From Venturia oleaginea (Eukaryota > Ascomycota > Dothideomycetes > Venturiales > Venturiaceae), in NCBI GenBank assembly GCA_013176395.1, contig JABMLP010000026.1, forward strand, positions 1 to 64,000: a stretch of 64,000 bases of DNA, read 5' to 3'. This document shows, in pieces, positions 41,209 through 53,488 of the stretch (within the stretch, counting starts at the first letter, position 1; each line of letters starts with the position of its first letter). Below the pieces are notes generated by a model. That model had not been told where the DNA came from. It saw only the letters and a program-made list of their open reading frames with translations, and ran no database searches. Made by a program: the position numbers and the translations under genes.

Positions 41209-42809
41209 GGGAAAACAGCACACACAGCGAGAACTCAATTTTTGGAATTTACAGAAGTATCATCTAAGGATCATCAAAACACCTCTGCCAGTGGCCGCTC
41301 CGGCCTCTAGAGGCCATCGCGCGTCCCTCAGCGTCGATGAGATATCTCTAGAGTCGCCGTCGCGGCCACCGCAGAGCAAGCAGACGAATACATGAGCAAG
41401 CTACACGAACGATGCGTCCACCAAAGACAACAGCAACCATCTAGTCACTATCTCCCGGCTAGTCCATCACCCCAGATGACACTGCAACGCTCCGAGTCGA
41501 CGAGTCACTGCTAGAACGGCAATACCTTCAACACAACTCAAACACCAGACGCCCGGTGTGCAACAATCGGCACCACACACCACTGCAACGACTAGACAAT
41601 CTCTCCCAACGTCTTGGCAAACCGTCCTGCTACAAGCTGTTGCCCAGAGCCTTGAGCCTCTCCCCAAACTGTTGCCTCCCAGTTATGGCATTGGCAAGAG
41701 TAGGTGCGCGACACAGTAAGTAGTAAGGACGCATAGAAGGAGCCTATTGGCGGCAAATCCCCTCCCTGTAGGCTAGCAGACGTAGCCTTGAGCCTCTCCC
41801 CAGACTGTTGCGTCCCAGTTATGGCAGTGGCAAGAGTAGGTGCGCGATATAGCAAGCAGGGAGAGCGACTGGCAGCAGATAGGCTCCGACTATAAGACGA
41901 CAGGTCTACAACACAATCGGTGCGACACGATACGGCAGCTGCTAGAGAACCTCATCTACTATCGTCTCCGCAAACCGTCCTGCTGCAAGCTGATGTCCAG
42001 AGCCTTGAGCCTCTCCCCAAACTGTTGCGTCCCAGTTATGGCATTGGCAAGAGTAGGTGCGCAACACAGTAAGCAGTAAGGACGTATAGAAGGAGCTTAT
42101 TGGCGGCAAATCCCCTCCCTACAAGCCAGCAGACGTAGCCTTGAGCCTCTCCCCAGACTGTTGCGTCCCAGTTATGGCATTGGCAAGAGTAGGAGCGCGA
42201 TATAGCAAGTAGGGAGAGCGACTAGCAGCAGATAGGCTCCGACTATAAGACGGCAGGTCTATAGCACGATCGGCGCCATACAATACGGCAGCTACCAGAC
42301 AGCCTCGTCCACGGGCATACCCGGAGTATCACACCGAAGCAGCGAAATCACGACTACGATGGTTACTATTGTCTCCAGCATCACACAACCAAATACACCG
42401 CCGCATAGGAATCTGGTGCAAGGCAACTTTCACAAGCAGAAACATACTTAGGGAACCCATTGGCCTTGAGGGATAAGGCGAAACAGATAGACAAAGCTGA
42501 GCATTAGAGGGAGACTGTAGGTAGAAGGATAGCGAAACACGAGGCATTGCCTCTTGAGTCTACATAGCACAGATATACTAGCAGAATAACCAGTATCTAC
42601 AAGAGCCAGCGGGCATTTGGAGATACTGGTTAAGGGAAAAGAGGGAGGACGGAGGGGACAGCTGGTCTTGTTTCAGTGAACGGGGCGAAGTGGGGCGCGG
42701 TGGATTATATAATCTATCACGTGTCGGCTGTCTGATGAAGTCCTCCTAACCGGACATAGCTGCCTGATTAAGCGGCTGCAACCGAGTAGGATAAAATCAA
42801 TCAATCATT
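41209..42809 (+). mobile_element. 1.6 kb retroposon-like element, right copy
   Basis: Inverted partner of 26445-28057. Starts GGGAAAACAGCACACACAGC and ends GGATAAAATCAATCAATCAT. Flanked by a 16 bp direct repeat CATTCATATGCAATCA at 41193-41208 and 42810-42825, a different target from that of the left copy, so both copies inserted independently. Contains the same 357 bp duplication. Copies differ by scattered substitutions and one-base gaps. Confidence 0.75.
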
Positions 42810-42825
42810 CATTCATATGCAATCA

Positions 42826-44041
42826 AATACGCACCAGTCTGTTTCTTTATGATTGGTTGAATGTCACACAGGATCCTAGGGATCACGTGTTGGCTCAAGG
42901 CTCAGGTCATGAGCCATGAGCAGGTCAGCTCGAGAGTCAGCCTCTGAGCCATGAGCCATGAGCCATGAGCCATCTGGCTCATGCATTATTAGGCTTCGAG
43001 CCTTATGGGAGGATTTCCTATATTATGGACGAGACTCTGCTCCCTCAGTGTCTCGTATCTTCACTCTCTAGTTACTTCGCTATTGCTTTTAGTTACTTAG
43101 CACAATTCACGACTCTTATATCTTGCAGGCTTCGCTTCACTTGTTTGATACGATATTGTCGCCCCGGACCACTTGAACCCTACTGTACGGATTAGCCAAA
43201 TTCAGCTAGATTATTTTGAGCCATAGCCTCTGCGTAACAGTAACCCGGCTTTGGAATGTTGAACAAGCTTAGGACTTCTAGAGGTGGCGGTGAGATGCAG
43301 ATTACCGTCCGCGCGTACTCGATTGACGGGATTGCGGTGTCGTCAAGTTTAGCTCTCACCTCCAAGCGGTGCGGAAGTGTTTGATGCCCTGTGCTCGTGG
43401 CGGGTTTGTTCCTCTGGAAGACCTGTTGGCGGCCCAAGTTTTGCAAGGAAGATGCAGAGAGATGGTGCTTCAGGTGCGTGGGCGTAACAGGGCATTCAGG
43501 GTGCAAGGCTAAATCAGCATGGGCATGTTCGCGTTCGCATCCTTTTGTTTTTGTTTGTCCATGAAGCTGTCCGTAGCTACGTCATAAACATCTCCCGCCC
43601 TGTTTCCCAACCATCCTTCGCTGTCAGTCGCTGAAAACGGTGGACCATCTGCAATCCGGGAGCGATATCGATAATCTCCTGGCAACACTATCTTGCAGTT
43701 TGCTAGAAACACTAAGAAAGTAGCAGAAATCCATCTCGACTTGCGTGTTATCAACTGAGCAGAAGGATCGATCCATCCGATTCTCCCTCTAGACAACATC
43801 ATCGATTCTCCCTCCATACAACACCAACCACCACCACTCGTACAACGCCTGGAAATACTACACCTGCACACCCCACACACAATCATTACCCGTATCCACT
43901 ACAACCACAGACAGCAATCAGTGACCTATTTACCCACCGACAGAGCTATTCGCGAAACGACCCGCAAAAGCGCCCCGACAAAGCGACTCGCCTACGGACA
44001 TATTTTCCAGTTGCTCTCGACTCGCGTCTCAATACCAAATC
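42826..44041. promoter_or_regulatory. TPS1 upstream region
   Basis: About 1.2 kb without a supported gene, including a GAGCCAT minisatellite on the left and a CA/CT-rich leader just before the TPS1 ATG (43790-44041). A stress-type promoter is expected for this gene in fungi, but I did not identify a clear stress element. Confidence 0.35.
42945..42973. repeat. GAGCCAT minisatellite
   Basis: About four tandem copies of a 7 bp unit (TGAGCCA); further scattered GAGCCAT and GGCTCA words lie on both sides (42890-42985). Confidence 0.85.
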
Positions 44042-45954
44042 ATGAGTCTCGAGCCACTTCAAATGGAGGGCCGCCTCCTGCTCGTCTCGAATCGTCTCCC
44101 TATAACCATCAAGCGTAATGACGAGGGCAAATACGACTTCAATATGTCCTCTGGTGGATTGGTCAGTGGATTGAGCGGGCTCAAGAACGACGTAACCTTT
44201 GAGTGGTATGGTTGGCCCGGTCTGGAGGTCCCAGAGAACGAAGTCGGTGACCTCAAGGCCAAGTTGAAGGAGGAATACAATGCGGTGCCAATCATGCTTG
44301 ACGACGAGCTTGCAGACCGCCACTACAACGGCTTCTCGAGTAGACAAATCCACACGTCGTATGAGGACAGCCACTAACTTGCTCTAGACTCCATCCTTTG
44401 GCCACTCTTTCACTACCACCCTGGAGAGATAACCTTCGACGAGTCCGCATGGGATGCTTACACAGAAGCAAACCGCTTATTCGCAAAGGCAATTGCCAAA
44501 GACGTCCAGGACAACGACTTGGTATGGGTGCACGACTACCACTTGATGCTGCTACCAGCTATGCTCCGGGAAGAGCTTGGGGACACGAAGAAAAACGTGA
44601 AGATTGGCTTCTTCCTGCACACCCCGTTCCCAAGCAGTGAGATCTATCGTATCCTCCCAGTCCGCAATGAAATCCTTCTCGGTGTCCTACATTGCGACCT
44701 CATTGGATTCCACACCTACGACTACGCTCGACACTTTCTGAGTAGTTGTTCAAGGATCTTGTATGGAAATTCTCTGACAAGCCAAAATCGAGCTATGCTG
44801 ACACTCGTAGGGGTCTTCCAACAACACCCAATGGTGTCGAATACAAAGGCAAGGTTGTCACTGTCGGCGCATTTCCTATCGGTATCGACCCGGAGAAGTT
44901 CGCCGAAGGCCTGAAGAAGCCGAAGGTCATCGAGCGAATCGAGACACTGAAACGCAAATTTCAGGGAGTGAAGCTCATCGTCGGCGTTGACCGACTGGAC
45001 TACATCAAGGGTGTGCCGCAGAAGTTGCATGCTCTAGAAGTATTTTTGACAGAACACCCCGACTGGATCGGACGCGTTGTTTTGGTCCAAGTGGCTGTGC
45101 CCAGTCGTGGCGACGTTGAAGAATACCAGAACTTGCGATCCGTTGTCAATGAGCTTGTTGGCCGAATCAACGGAAAATTTGGTGGGTTCCATAGTACTGC
45201 TCATTCAGCTTATCGTCTAATCACGCACAGGCACCATCGAATTCATGCCGATCCATTTTATGCACAAATCAGTCAGTTTCGATGAGCTTGTCGCTCTATA
45301 CGCAGTCTCCGACGTCTGCTTGGTCTCGTCAACACGCGATGGCATGAACTTGGTCTCGTACGAGTATATTGCTACACAAGCAGAACGCCATGGCGTCATG
45401 GTACTTTCAGAGTTCACGGGCGCCGCTCAGAGTCTGAACGGCAGCTTGATCGTTAATCCATGGAACACCGAGGAGATGGCAGAGGCTCTCCACGAAGCTG
45501 TCACAATGGGTGACGAACAGCGAAAAATCAACTACGAGAAGCTCGCAAGATACGTGAACAAATACACGAGGTATGACCCGCTTCTACGAAGCACATGATG
45601 CGCAATGGCTGATCGATTCACAGTTCTTGGTGGGGACAGACCTTCGTCACCGAGATGGTCCGCATGGCTGAACAGCCAGAGAAACGCAGTGGCTCAAAGG
45701 TTTCTTTTGCTGACAACGAGTCAGCCGTTGGCACTAAGGAAAAAGCGAATGAGCCAACGGGAGGGCTTACCATCACCGATGGCCATTTGGTATCCTCATC
45801 TCCGGTACCCAACTCAGCCTCTGGTGGTAGCGAAGTCAATAAACAGCCCGTTGTGACTTCACCAGAGTCGCCGATGGAAAAAGATGCACCTAAGACCCAG
45901 GATATTGGGGCACCTGTTGAATCTGATACTCCAGAAAAATCTCGCACACTCTAA
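44042..45954 (+). CDS. tps1: alpha,alpha-trehalose-phosphate synthase (UDP-forming)
   Basis: Five exons (44042-44339, 44388-44760, 44811-45181, 45231-45570, 45624-45954) with introns of 48-53 bp; 570 residues. Makes trehalose-6-phosphate from UDP-glucose and glucose-6-phosphate in the cytosol, the first step of trehalose synthesis. A GT20 fold is clear: RLLLVSNRLPITIK at the N-terminus, WVHDYHLMLLPAMLRE, GFFLHTPFPSSEIYRILP, VGVDRLDYIKGVPQKL and VSSTRDGMNLVSYEYI, ending SSWWGQTFVTEM. A C-terminal tail of about 90 residues is rich in Ser, Pro and Glu and is longer than in yeast Tps1. The fourth intron (45571-45623) splits the codon before SWWG. No break anywhere. Confidence 0.96.
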
Positions 45955-46869
45955 ACGCGATCCTGGTGGCAGTTGGCACGGAACGACCACTTTTCCCTTT
46001 CCTGCATTGTTCTGAGTACAATAGACTATCGATGGCGTTGAGAAGAGTATGAATAGGACGAGGGCATGGATGTGATTTGATAGAACAAAGATATCCCGAC
46101 AGCTTCCTCATACTGCTGTGAAAAACTCTTCCTGAATTGAATTTTATGGCTCCTTGACTCATTTTTAGATGTCAGGAATTTGTGACTCTGCCGCTATGAT
46201 TCGTGAGTACGATGAAGACATCTAACACTGTGTCTCGCCCTGAACCGGGCATCAATTATAATCCCTCAAATCTGGATCAATGGTGGTTGAATGGATGGCG
46301 ACCTTGATTCGAGTCGTATAGAAATCTAATATAAGAAAGAAACCTTGCACCACGCAAGATACTCCGTACTCAGTAATCTAAACACGTTGCTTATTTACTA
46401 GTCCCTGAATCAAGTACTCCCACACTTGCGCTCGACCAACCAGAAGATCAGCAATAATTGATAAGGCTGATCGAATTACAGCTCGGCAACACCAACCCTA
46501 ACATCTTAGGTTCCCGCATTTCCCCGTACACATGGCTCATTGTCGGTAAACAGCCAGTCGCGAACTTCACGAAGCCCCTCTCACGCGACCTCATAACATA
46601 TCAAACTGCTCCTATGCTGGGAGGACGCGATTGAAGTTGCGCCTGGAACCATTGCATTGCTGAACCAACCGGACCATCTCATAGGCCCACTCGCTTTGAC
46701 CAGAATAGCCCTGTGCGGCTCTGCTCGTAGCCGCTTCCTGGCCGGATGCCCATGTTAAGAAAGCTTGGTAGTGTACGATGGTTTTCAACTTCGCTCATGG
46801 AATGACAATTTACTGATACCATTTTCTGCGCGCTCTCAGTCGGTCCCCTCCTCGTCCATCGCACCCACC
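45955..46869. other. intergenic between TPS1 and the mitochondrial carrier
   Basis: About 900 bp with the TPS1 3' flank and the carrier promoter. No gene, repeat or RNA gene recognised. Confidence 0.45.
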
Positions 46870-47966
46870 ATGTCCGACCATCCTCCTACGTCGGCCATGC
46901 TAAAGCTCCGGCTAGCAGTATCACAGCCAGTTGTGGCCTCGTTCATCGGCGGTGGCATTGCAGGCGCTGTGTCGCGAACCGTTGTCTCCCCCCTCGAGCG
47001 ACTGAAGATTCTGTTCCAGGTGCAGAGTGCCGGACGAGATGCATACAAGATGTCGATACCAAAGGCGTTGGCGAAGATGTGGAGGGAAGAGGGATGGAGA
47101 GGATTCATGGCTGGCAATGGTACCAATTGCATTCGCATAGTCCCTTACTCGGCTGTACAGTTTGGCGCTTTCAATTTCTACAAACCGGTATGATGGATTG
47201 CAGCTAAGTCTGAGTGATTAACTTTTCGGAGGACTGACTGCACACAGTACTTCGAGAAGACACCTGGACAATCCATGAGCTCCTTCAACCGTCTATTGTG
47301 TGGTGCTTGTGCTGGAATCACGTCCGTCACATTCACATACCCTCTCGATATCGTCCGGACACGTTTATCTATTCAATCTGCGTCATTTCAAGAGCTGGGA
47401 GAGTTCAAACGAGGCGCGGGCGAGAAACTTCCAGGCATGTTTGGCCTGATGGTCTCCATGTACAAGAATGAAGGGGGTTGGTTAGCGCTGTATCGAGGCA
47501 TAATACCTACCATAGCTGGAGTTGCGCCATACGTCGGACTAAATTTCATGGTTTACGAAAAGGCACGCACGCTGTTCACGGCGGAAGGGGACAAAGACCC
47601 AGGCGCGATAGGCAAATTGGCTGCAGGAGCTGTGGCAGGTGGGATTGCGCAGACATGCACATATCCTTTGTGAGCTCTCCAAATCCCCTCCCCCCCCCCC
47701 CAAAAGGCTTTTACTGATATAAGAAAAGCGACGTGCTGCGAAGACGGTTCCAAGTCAATACCATGTCTGGCATGGGCTTCCAGTATACCTCGGTTGGGAA
47801 CGCCATCGCAACAATTGTCCGGCAAGAAGGCTTCGTTGGTCTTTACAAGGGCATCGTGCCGAATCTGCTCAAAGTCGCGCCGAGCATGGCAGCAAGTTGG
47901 TACACTTTCGAATCCTGTAGAGATTTTTTTGTATGGCTTGCCCCCCAGGAACCTGAACCTGTTTAG
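46870..47966 (+). CDS. mitochondrial carrier family protein (YPR011C-like)
   Basis: Three exons (46870-47187, 47248-47669, 47729-47966), 325 residues. Three carrier repeats are visible, each with the PxD/ExxK/R signature: SPLERLKILFQ (VSPLERLK), YPLDIVRTRLSIQ and YPFDVLRRRFQ, and each with a following Gly-rich helix (GWRGFMAGNGTNCIR, GWLALYRGIIPT, GFVGLYKGIVPNLLK). It sits in the inner mitochondrial membrane. The wording is closest to the yeast YPR011C group, reported to move adenosine phosphosulfates; the substrate here is inferred only. The second intron contains a run of eleven C (about 47690-47701). Confidence 0.92.
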
Positions 47967-49274
47967 ACGAACAATCACTCAGACTGCCAACTCCTATTCC
48001 TACCAACCCGCGTCTATGAACTTACGAGAATCCTTAGATTGCCATGACGGATCCGGACGATTATTGATTTGTTTCACTTCATTCTCGTTCTCAGTTTCTT
48101 ACTACAGGTAAAGAGCACGGGGTTCAAGGGATGATTGTCAAGCATTCGCATTCGCATACGCATACGCATACGCTTACCAGTTCCATCAATCACCACGACA
48201 TAGTGTTAGAATAGCGCCATGCATGACGTGCGCGGAGCAGAAAGTATATGGACAAGTTAATCTATCATTTTGCATATTAGCGGGCGTTTATGTTTGGCAC
48301 GGTGCCGAGGTCGGGAGGCATTTGCATCATGATTTGCGAATAGGAAAGGGTAATAACTATGGATGCCTAGACGAATCCTCTTGGAAAGAAGGATAGAATG
48401 GACAGACTTTGACGAATGTACTATGGCTATGGATAGATTGAGGATATGTATTCCCTGTTCAGTGTATTTATTAGCATCTATACTGTTGCATTGTCGAGGC
48501 TACGACTCTTGTGTGTTGACTCTCGATGTCTTATACTTGCTAATTGTAGTAACATGTTGAAGTTCGATTGTGTAATAGGCATAAAGATGAACTGGAAGCA
48601 AAACAGACTAAAGGAGGCATACCAAGATGCCGAAGCCGAATACCTTAGTAAAGACAGGGTCCATTGTAAGTTAGTAATGCAATCATATGACGTAAGCACT
48701 AGTACAGGTGTGGAGTATGGACGGAAGTACCAGTGCCTAACTACAGTGTAAGCATGGCAAAGAATGGAGCCCGAGGTGCCAATGTTGATGCCTTATGACA
48801 CATGATCCATCTGCTAATTCCGGTCTTCTTACGGCCAAAGTCATGTTCGGGTGCTGATACAGTGCTTCGAGCCATGTTTGGCGACACAAGGACACAACAG
48901 TCGATGCTGCACGCTGCCGAAAAGGATTTGCCGAAAAGGATCCGCCGAAAAGAAAGCTGCCATCTCCGTCCACCACCCAAAGACAAAACGCAAAGACAAA
49001 GACAGACAAAGCTACCCACTACCTTTTTCAAGCCCGACATCAACATCCATAACTTCCTGGCAATAATAAACAATACTATCACAATCCCCCTGCGTCTCCA
49101 TATCGCCGTGTTGAAGTGAAGCCCGCCGAAGTGATGCCTACGTCACACGCCTAATCGCAACTCTCATGATCCCAGTGTCTCACCGACGAGCCTTGTCCCC
49201 ACCAAGCCTCCCATTCTTTAGATAATTCTCCTTCCCCCTCCGCCGCCGACACTACCACCACCACCACCCCCACC
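47967..49274. other. intergenic between carrier and SR-rich gene
   Basis: About 1.3 kb with no supported gene. A CGCATA simple repeat lies at 48143-48173, and a CCGCCGACACTACCACCACC-type pyrimidine-rich leader precedes the next ATG. Confidence 0.45.
48143..48173. repeat. GCATTC/GCATAC hexanucleotide repeat
   Basis: CATTCGCATTCGCATACGCA and on: about five units of 6 bp in the 3' flank of the carrier gene. Confidence 0.85.
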
Positions 49275-52145
49275 ATGGCTCACATCACTGTCAAAGAGCG
49301 CGACTGGGACACGCAAAGCGTCCGCTCGTCCCGTTCTCAACCACGCACTTTCACTACCGTGCGCCGATATAAGATACCAGAGCATCTAGACGAGACTGAG
49401 AACGAGACGACCCGGATTGTCGTGCGCGAAAGAGACGATCATCTTTCCCACCACGACGCCCACTCCCGCCGTACTTCTCAGTATGACTACGACTACGAAG
49501 AGCCCGAACCACGGATCCAATACCGCTTAGTCGAGCGAGCCGGACGAGAAAGAGATTGGGCGAGAGAGGCAAGAACCGATGTACGCGAAGACGAAGAAGA
49601 CATACACATTACGACTACCCATCGCCACGACCGCTCTCCCTCGCCAGAAGTCCTTGATGTTCGCATTTCACGGGAAGTCGACAGCGAGCGAGACCTCCGC
49701 CTACCTCAAAGCCCATATTCCCTCGAGAAGTACTCCAAATCCACCGAATACTTCTCGCGTCCCGAGCCACAACCTATAATCATCCGCCAGGAGCGCGCTC
49801 CTCAGCCCATAATTATCCACGAGACCATTGAGCGCGAGCCGCAAAAGATTGTCGTTCGGAAAGAACGTGAACCCTCATACGAGATCATCGAACACGATGA
49901 CATTGAAGTCGAAGTGGAAGAGGAAGAGAAGTCGGTCGCCAAGCTTGAACCAGAACCAGAGCCGGAACCACCACGCGAAGATGACGAGCAATATTACTAC
50001 GAACGCAAGGTTATCCGTCGCCAGCCAATGCGCCGAGACTGGGAAGACGAAGAACGCTACGACCGTCGCCATGAGGAACAGAACTACTACAGCGATGATG
50101 ATGCCGTCTACATCAGAAGAGTATACGACGAGGATGTCGATGACAAGCCTCGTCGCAGGCGGCACGTCGCCGAAGGTGTTATTGGGGGCATTGCTGCTGC
50201 TGAGTTGGTTCGTCACCATCGCAAACGTCAAGGTGAGAACCCCGGCTCTCGAGTCGGCCAGGTTGTTGGTTACGGCGCATTGGGTGGCATTGGAGCAGAA
50301 GCTCTTTCACGGCTAAATAAAAATCGGGACCGATCAAGTTCTGGCGAACGAGGAGGTAGGCGTAGACACCGTCACAAGAGTCGCACAAACATTCGCTCCG
50401 TCTCACGCGGGAAGACTCTCGCCGGGCTAGCTGGCTTAGCTGCCCTTGGTGCTGTGGCATACGCTGCCGGCAAAAAAGGCGGCAACAAGACGACCATTGT
50501 CGAGGATCGCAGAAGTCGATCTCGTAGACGCCGCAGGTCTTCTGTTCGCCATTATAGTTCGTCGCGCTCGCCGTCTCGTTCACCTTCTCGTGCCCGATCT
50601 GAGAGCAGACACATGGATCCAGAACACCGGAACCGCAAAGTTGCACAAGCAGGTTTAGTTGGCGCAGCCGCAGCCGGTCTTGCCGAACATGTTCGCAATC
50701 GCTCTCGTGGCGGTCGAAGCAAGAGCAGAGTGAGAGACGGCGCCCCAATTGTCGGTGCTGGGCTTTACGAACGAAGCAAGGCAAAGAAGGAGAAGAAGAT
50801 AGCCAGATCGAGATCACGGTCATATTCGAGATCAAGGTCTAGGTCCAGGTCCATGTCGAGGTCCAGGTCAAGGTCAAGGTCCAGGTCGGTACCCTCAGGT
50901 CCGAGACGAACCGTTAGTGACTCAAACCTTGTAGAATATGGCGGTGATCCGATCCAAGGCACCTCTGCCGATCGTCGCCGCTCGCGTAGTCGTGGAGGCT
51001 CAAGCTCAGGCTCAAGCCCCGACCGACGACATCGTGGCAGTAGAAGCCGCAGCCGAAGCAGAGCTCTGGCCGAAGGTATTGCTACTGCGGGTGTCGTTGG
51101 TGTTGCTGCAAACGAGATTAACAAGCGACGACAGCGGAAGAGAGAAAAGAAGCGTGACGACAGTCGCCGACGTGAGTAGTATATCTATCCTTCAATTCTA
51201 GATGATGGACTGATCGTACCCTCAGGATACCATCATTCCGACTCCGACTCTGTTCTCTCTTACCGTTCCGATGCTTCTACCCAGTTTTATCCTGCCTCAA
51301 ATCAATTCGCACCCCCTCCCCCCAATTACCAACAGCCTTATCATCCCCAGCATGTTATCAATGGTGGCGGTTATGCTGAACCTGTTTACGCTTCAGGGGC
51401 AAACATACCAGTCTACAATCCAGCGAATTTTGGCCCGACAAATGGTCCCACACTACCACCCGATGACCCCTACGTACACCAACACAATTTACCACACGAG
51501 GACCCTTACTCATATGAACAACATGGGCGTCATGACGAAGGCTATCGATCAGGCCCTGACAATGTGAGTGCTCCGCGCGATCTTGAGCATTCCGAGTCTG
51601 GTACGTTCAGGCAAGTATTGCGGTGTGGGTAAAACTGCTGATACTTGATTACAGATGGTGTAATCTCACCACCACGAGAACGATCAATCTCACCTCGAAA
51701 ACGTTCAATCTCGCCACGTGAACGCTCAGTCTCTCCTCGTCGAGGACGCTCTTTATCGCTCCGTTCTGGCGCTAACACTCCTGCTTCCACCGACGCTGCT
51801 ACACCTACGCATCATCCGAGATCGCGATCGAAATCCGTCAAGTTCCCTGTTGATCCTGTACAGAGCGAATTATCTGCCGAAGAATACTCGTCGCCTGAAG
51901 ACAAACGCCATGCTGGACATCGACGAAAGCGAAGACGCTCTAACGAACATCGGCGCTCGAGAGACAATTCTCCAACTGGTTCTGATTCCGGAGAGACTGT
52001 TGATTTGCCGCCTCGGTTTGATTCTAATGGCAAGCGTGTCCCTGAACGCGGCGAGGATCTCATCGCAGATACGGTGCAGGATATCATTTCTGGATTACTT
52101 GGTGGCGGCGGTGGCGGTTCTTCTGGCTCGCCCGGCAGGCAATAG
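49275..52145 (+). CDS. large SR-rich fungal protein (DUF3824-like)
   Basis: Three exons (49275-51171, 51226-51600, 51655-52145) give 920 residues. The first 300 residues are very charged, with repeated QPIII(R/H) and EPEPEPEP words. Then come Gly/Ala-rich hydrophobic segments (GVIGGIAAAELVRHHRKRQ, VVGYGALGGIGAEALSR, LAGLAGLAALGAVAYAAGKK) that resemble glycine-zipper helices. These alternate with arginine/serine tracts (RSRSRSYSRSRSRSRSMSRS near 50805-50890), encoded by a 6 bp DNA repeat. The middle exon is Pro/Tyr/Gln-rich. The last exon has SPRKRSISPRERSVSPRR and ends in a Gly-rich tail. Function unknown; similar ascomycete proteins carry the DUF3824 label. Confidence 0.85.
50805..50890 (+). 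repeat. 6 bp coding repeat (Arg-Ser dipeptides)
   Basis: About fourteen variants of AGRTCN/AGGTCN in tandem inside the SR-rich gene, encoding alternating Ser-Arg. Such tracts can expand or contract in frame. Confidence 0.8.
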
Positions 52146-53488
52146 TGGTTATTCTTTCTCTTTTTCTAGTTTCTTGTTCACTTTTTGGAACTACTCTCTT
52201 TCTCACGATGGATGGATGGATGGATGAATTGATGAACTACGATCCCCTAAACTCTGCAAAAATATTTGTTAATTTTCCTTTGCATACCCTCAATAGTGCA
52301 GGCTGGACATGCAACAGATTTCTATTTTATCATTCGGTTTTAAAACGATTCGCTGACACGCGGATTAATGAACCAACCAAGAATGCGAAACTATCCGCAT
52401 TCAGATCAATATGATCATACCAACTTCCCAAATCGATTGCGTAGGCCAAATTTTGGATCAATGTTACCAGATGTTGGGTAATTTTCGGAATGGTGATGCC
52501 AACATCTAGAAGCAGTAGCTCCTAAATTGAGCTGCTATTTTTTGATAAATAGTTTCGTTGTTCCGAAAGAACAGAAGGGAAGTGAGGGATGTAAGCAACG
52601 CAACAATGCAATGTACATCGAGTTGAAAGAGACATTGAGTATTGAAGAATTGAAGAGGGACGGGGTAGATAGAAGAATGGAGTCGTCTACAAGACCTAGA
52701 ATTTTGCTCCTATACTGATTTCCCGAAAGCATCTACCCCTCGCTACTGATCTTCCAAGTCCAACTAGTACGAAAATGTTTTCATGCTCGCTCGGGAGATT
52801 AGTACCGGGAAAGACTCGTGAGTGACAGCACATGCGGTGGATGAATTTGGCAATGGCGGTGATCTTTTCATAGCCGTGGTGTACCAAAGTCTCCTTTCTT
52901 CTCTCTCCATCATTAGTGGTCACGGGTCTTGAATTTAGATGATTCGAATGAATGGAATGTAAATAACAATGCGGGTAAGCTGATCTCAATCAACTGGCGA
53001 GAAGCTCACCTGCAGAAAACTATAAAAAAAGACCCCGTGTGAAAACACAAACAACAAACAAGAAAGTTCCCAAAGTGCATAGCAAACGTTTAGAAATACG
53101 GGTAACTTATTCGTAAAACCTATACAATGATAAAATTCATTCTTAAAATTCAAAACATTGCCCATACTCTTCATAGCTGCGGCGGGCCAGCATCAAGGAC
53201 TAGTCTCGTGATGAGGCTCGTCCAGGCAGTCCGGACGACGTTGTCATCCACCCAAGCCGGGTTAGCCAGTGATAACAGTTGAGGAAGAAAGCATATGGTT
53301 GTATCAGGCGCTACAAAACCGATTGCCCGAACATGTCGTCAAATCGGCGAAAGCGTCCAAGCTCTTGACCAACAACAAAAACAAATGTTATATACACCAA
53401 GTGTATCGAGAACTCCCACCATGCCGTGAACCATTTATCCAAGCCGCCTCCACATTCCCCTCCGACACATCCTATCCTATCCCCTCAG
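52146..53488. other. intergenic, convergent 3' flanks
   Basis: About 1.3 kb with no supported gene. Includes a GATG microsatellite just after the SR-rich gene and AT-rich sequence with an A-run at about 53020-53030. Confidence 0.45.
52208..52227. repeat. GATG microsatellite
   Basis: About five tandem GATG units (GATGGATGGATGGATGGATG) in the 3' flank of the SR-rich gene. Confidence 0.85.

Noticed and set aside
42740..42765. CTGATGAAGTCC near the 3' end of the retroposon, resembling the start of a hammerhead ribozyme core
   Set aside because: No GAAA box or matching third stem follows; only two small hairpins (GTCC...GGAC and AGCTGC...GCGGCT) are present.
26445..42809. Interpretation of the inverted 1.6 kb pair as terminal inverted repeats of one giant DNA transposon
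   Set aside because: Each copy has its own different flanking direct repeat, showing two separate insertions rather than the two ends of one element.
43192..43886. Two minus-strand frames of 104 and 125 codons upstream of TPS1
   Set aside because: They lack domains and look like shadows in the TPS1 promoter.
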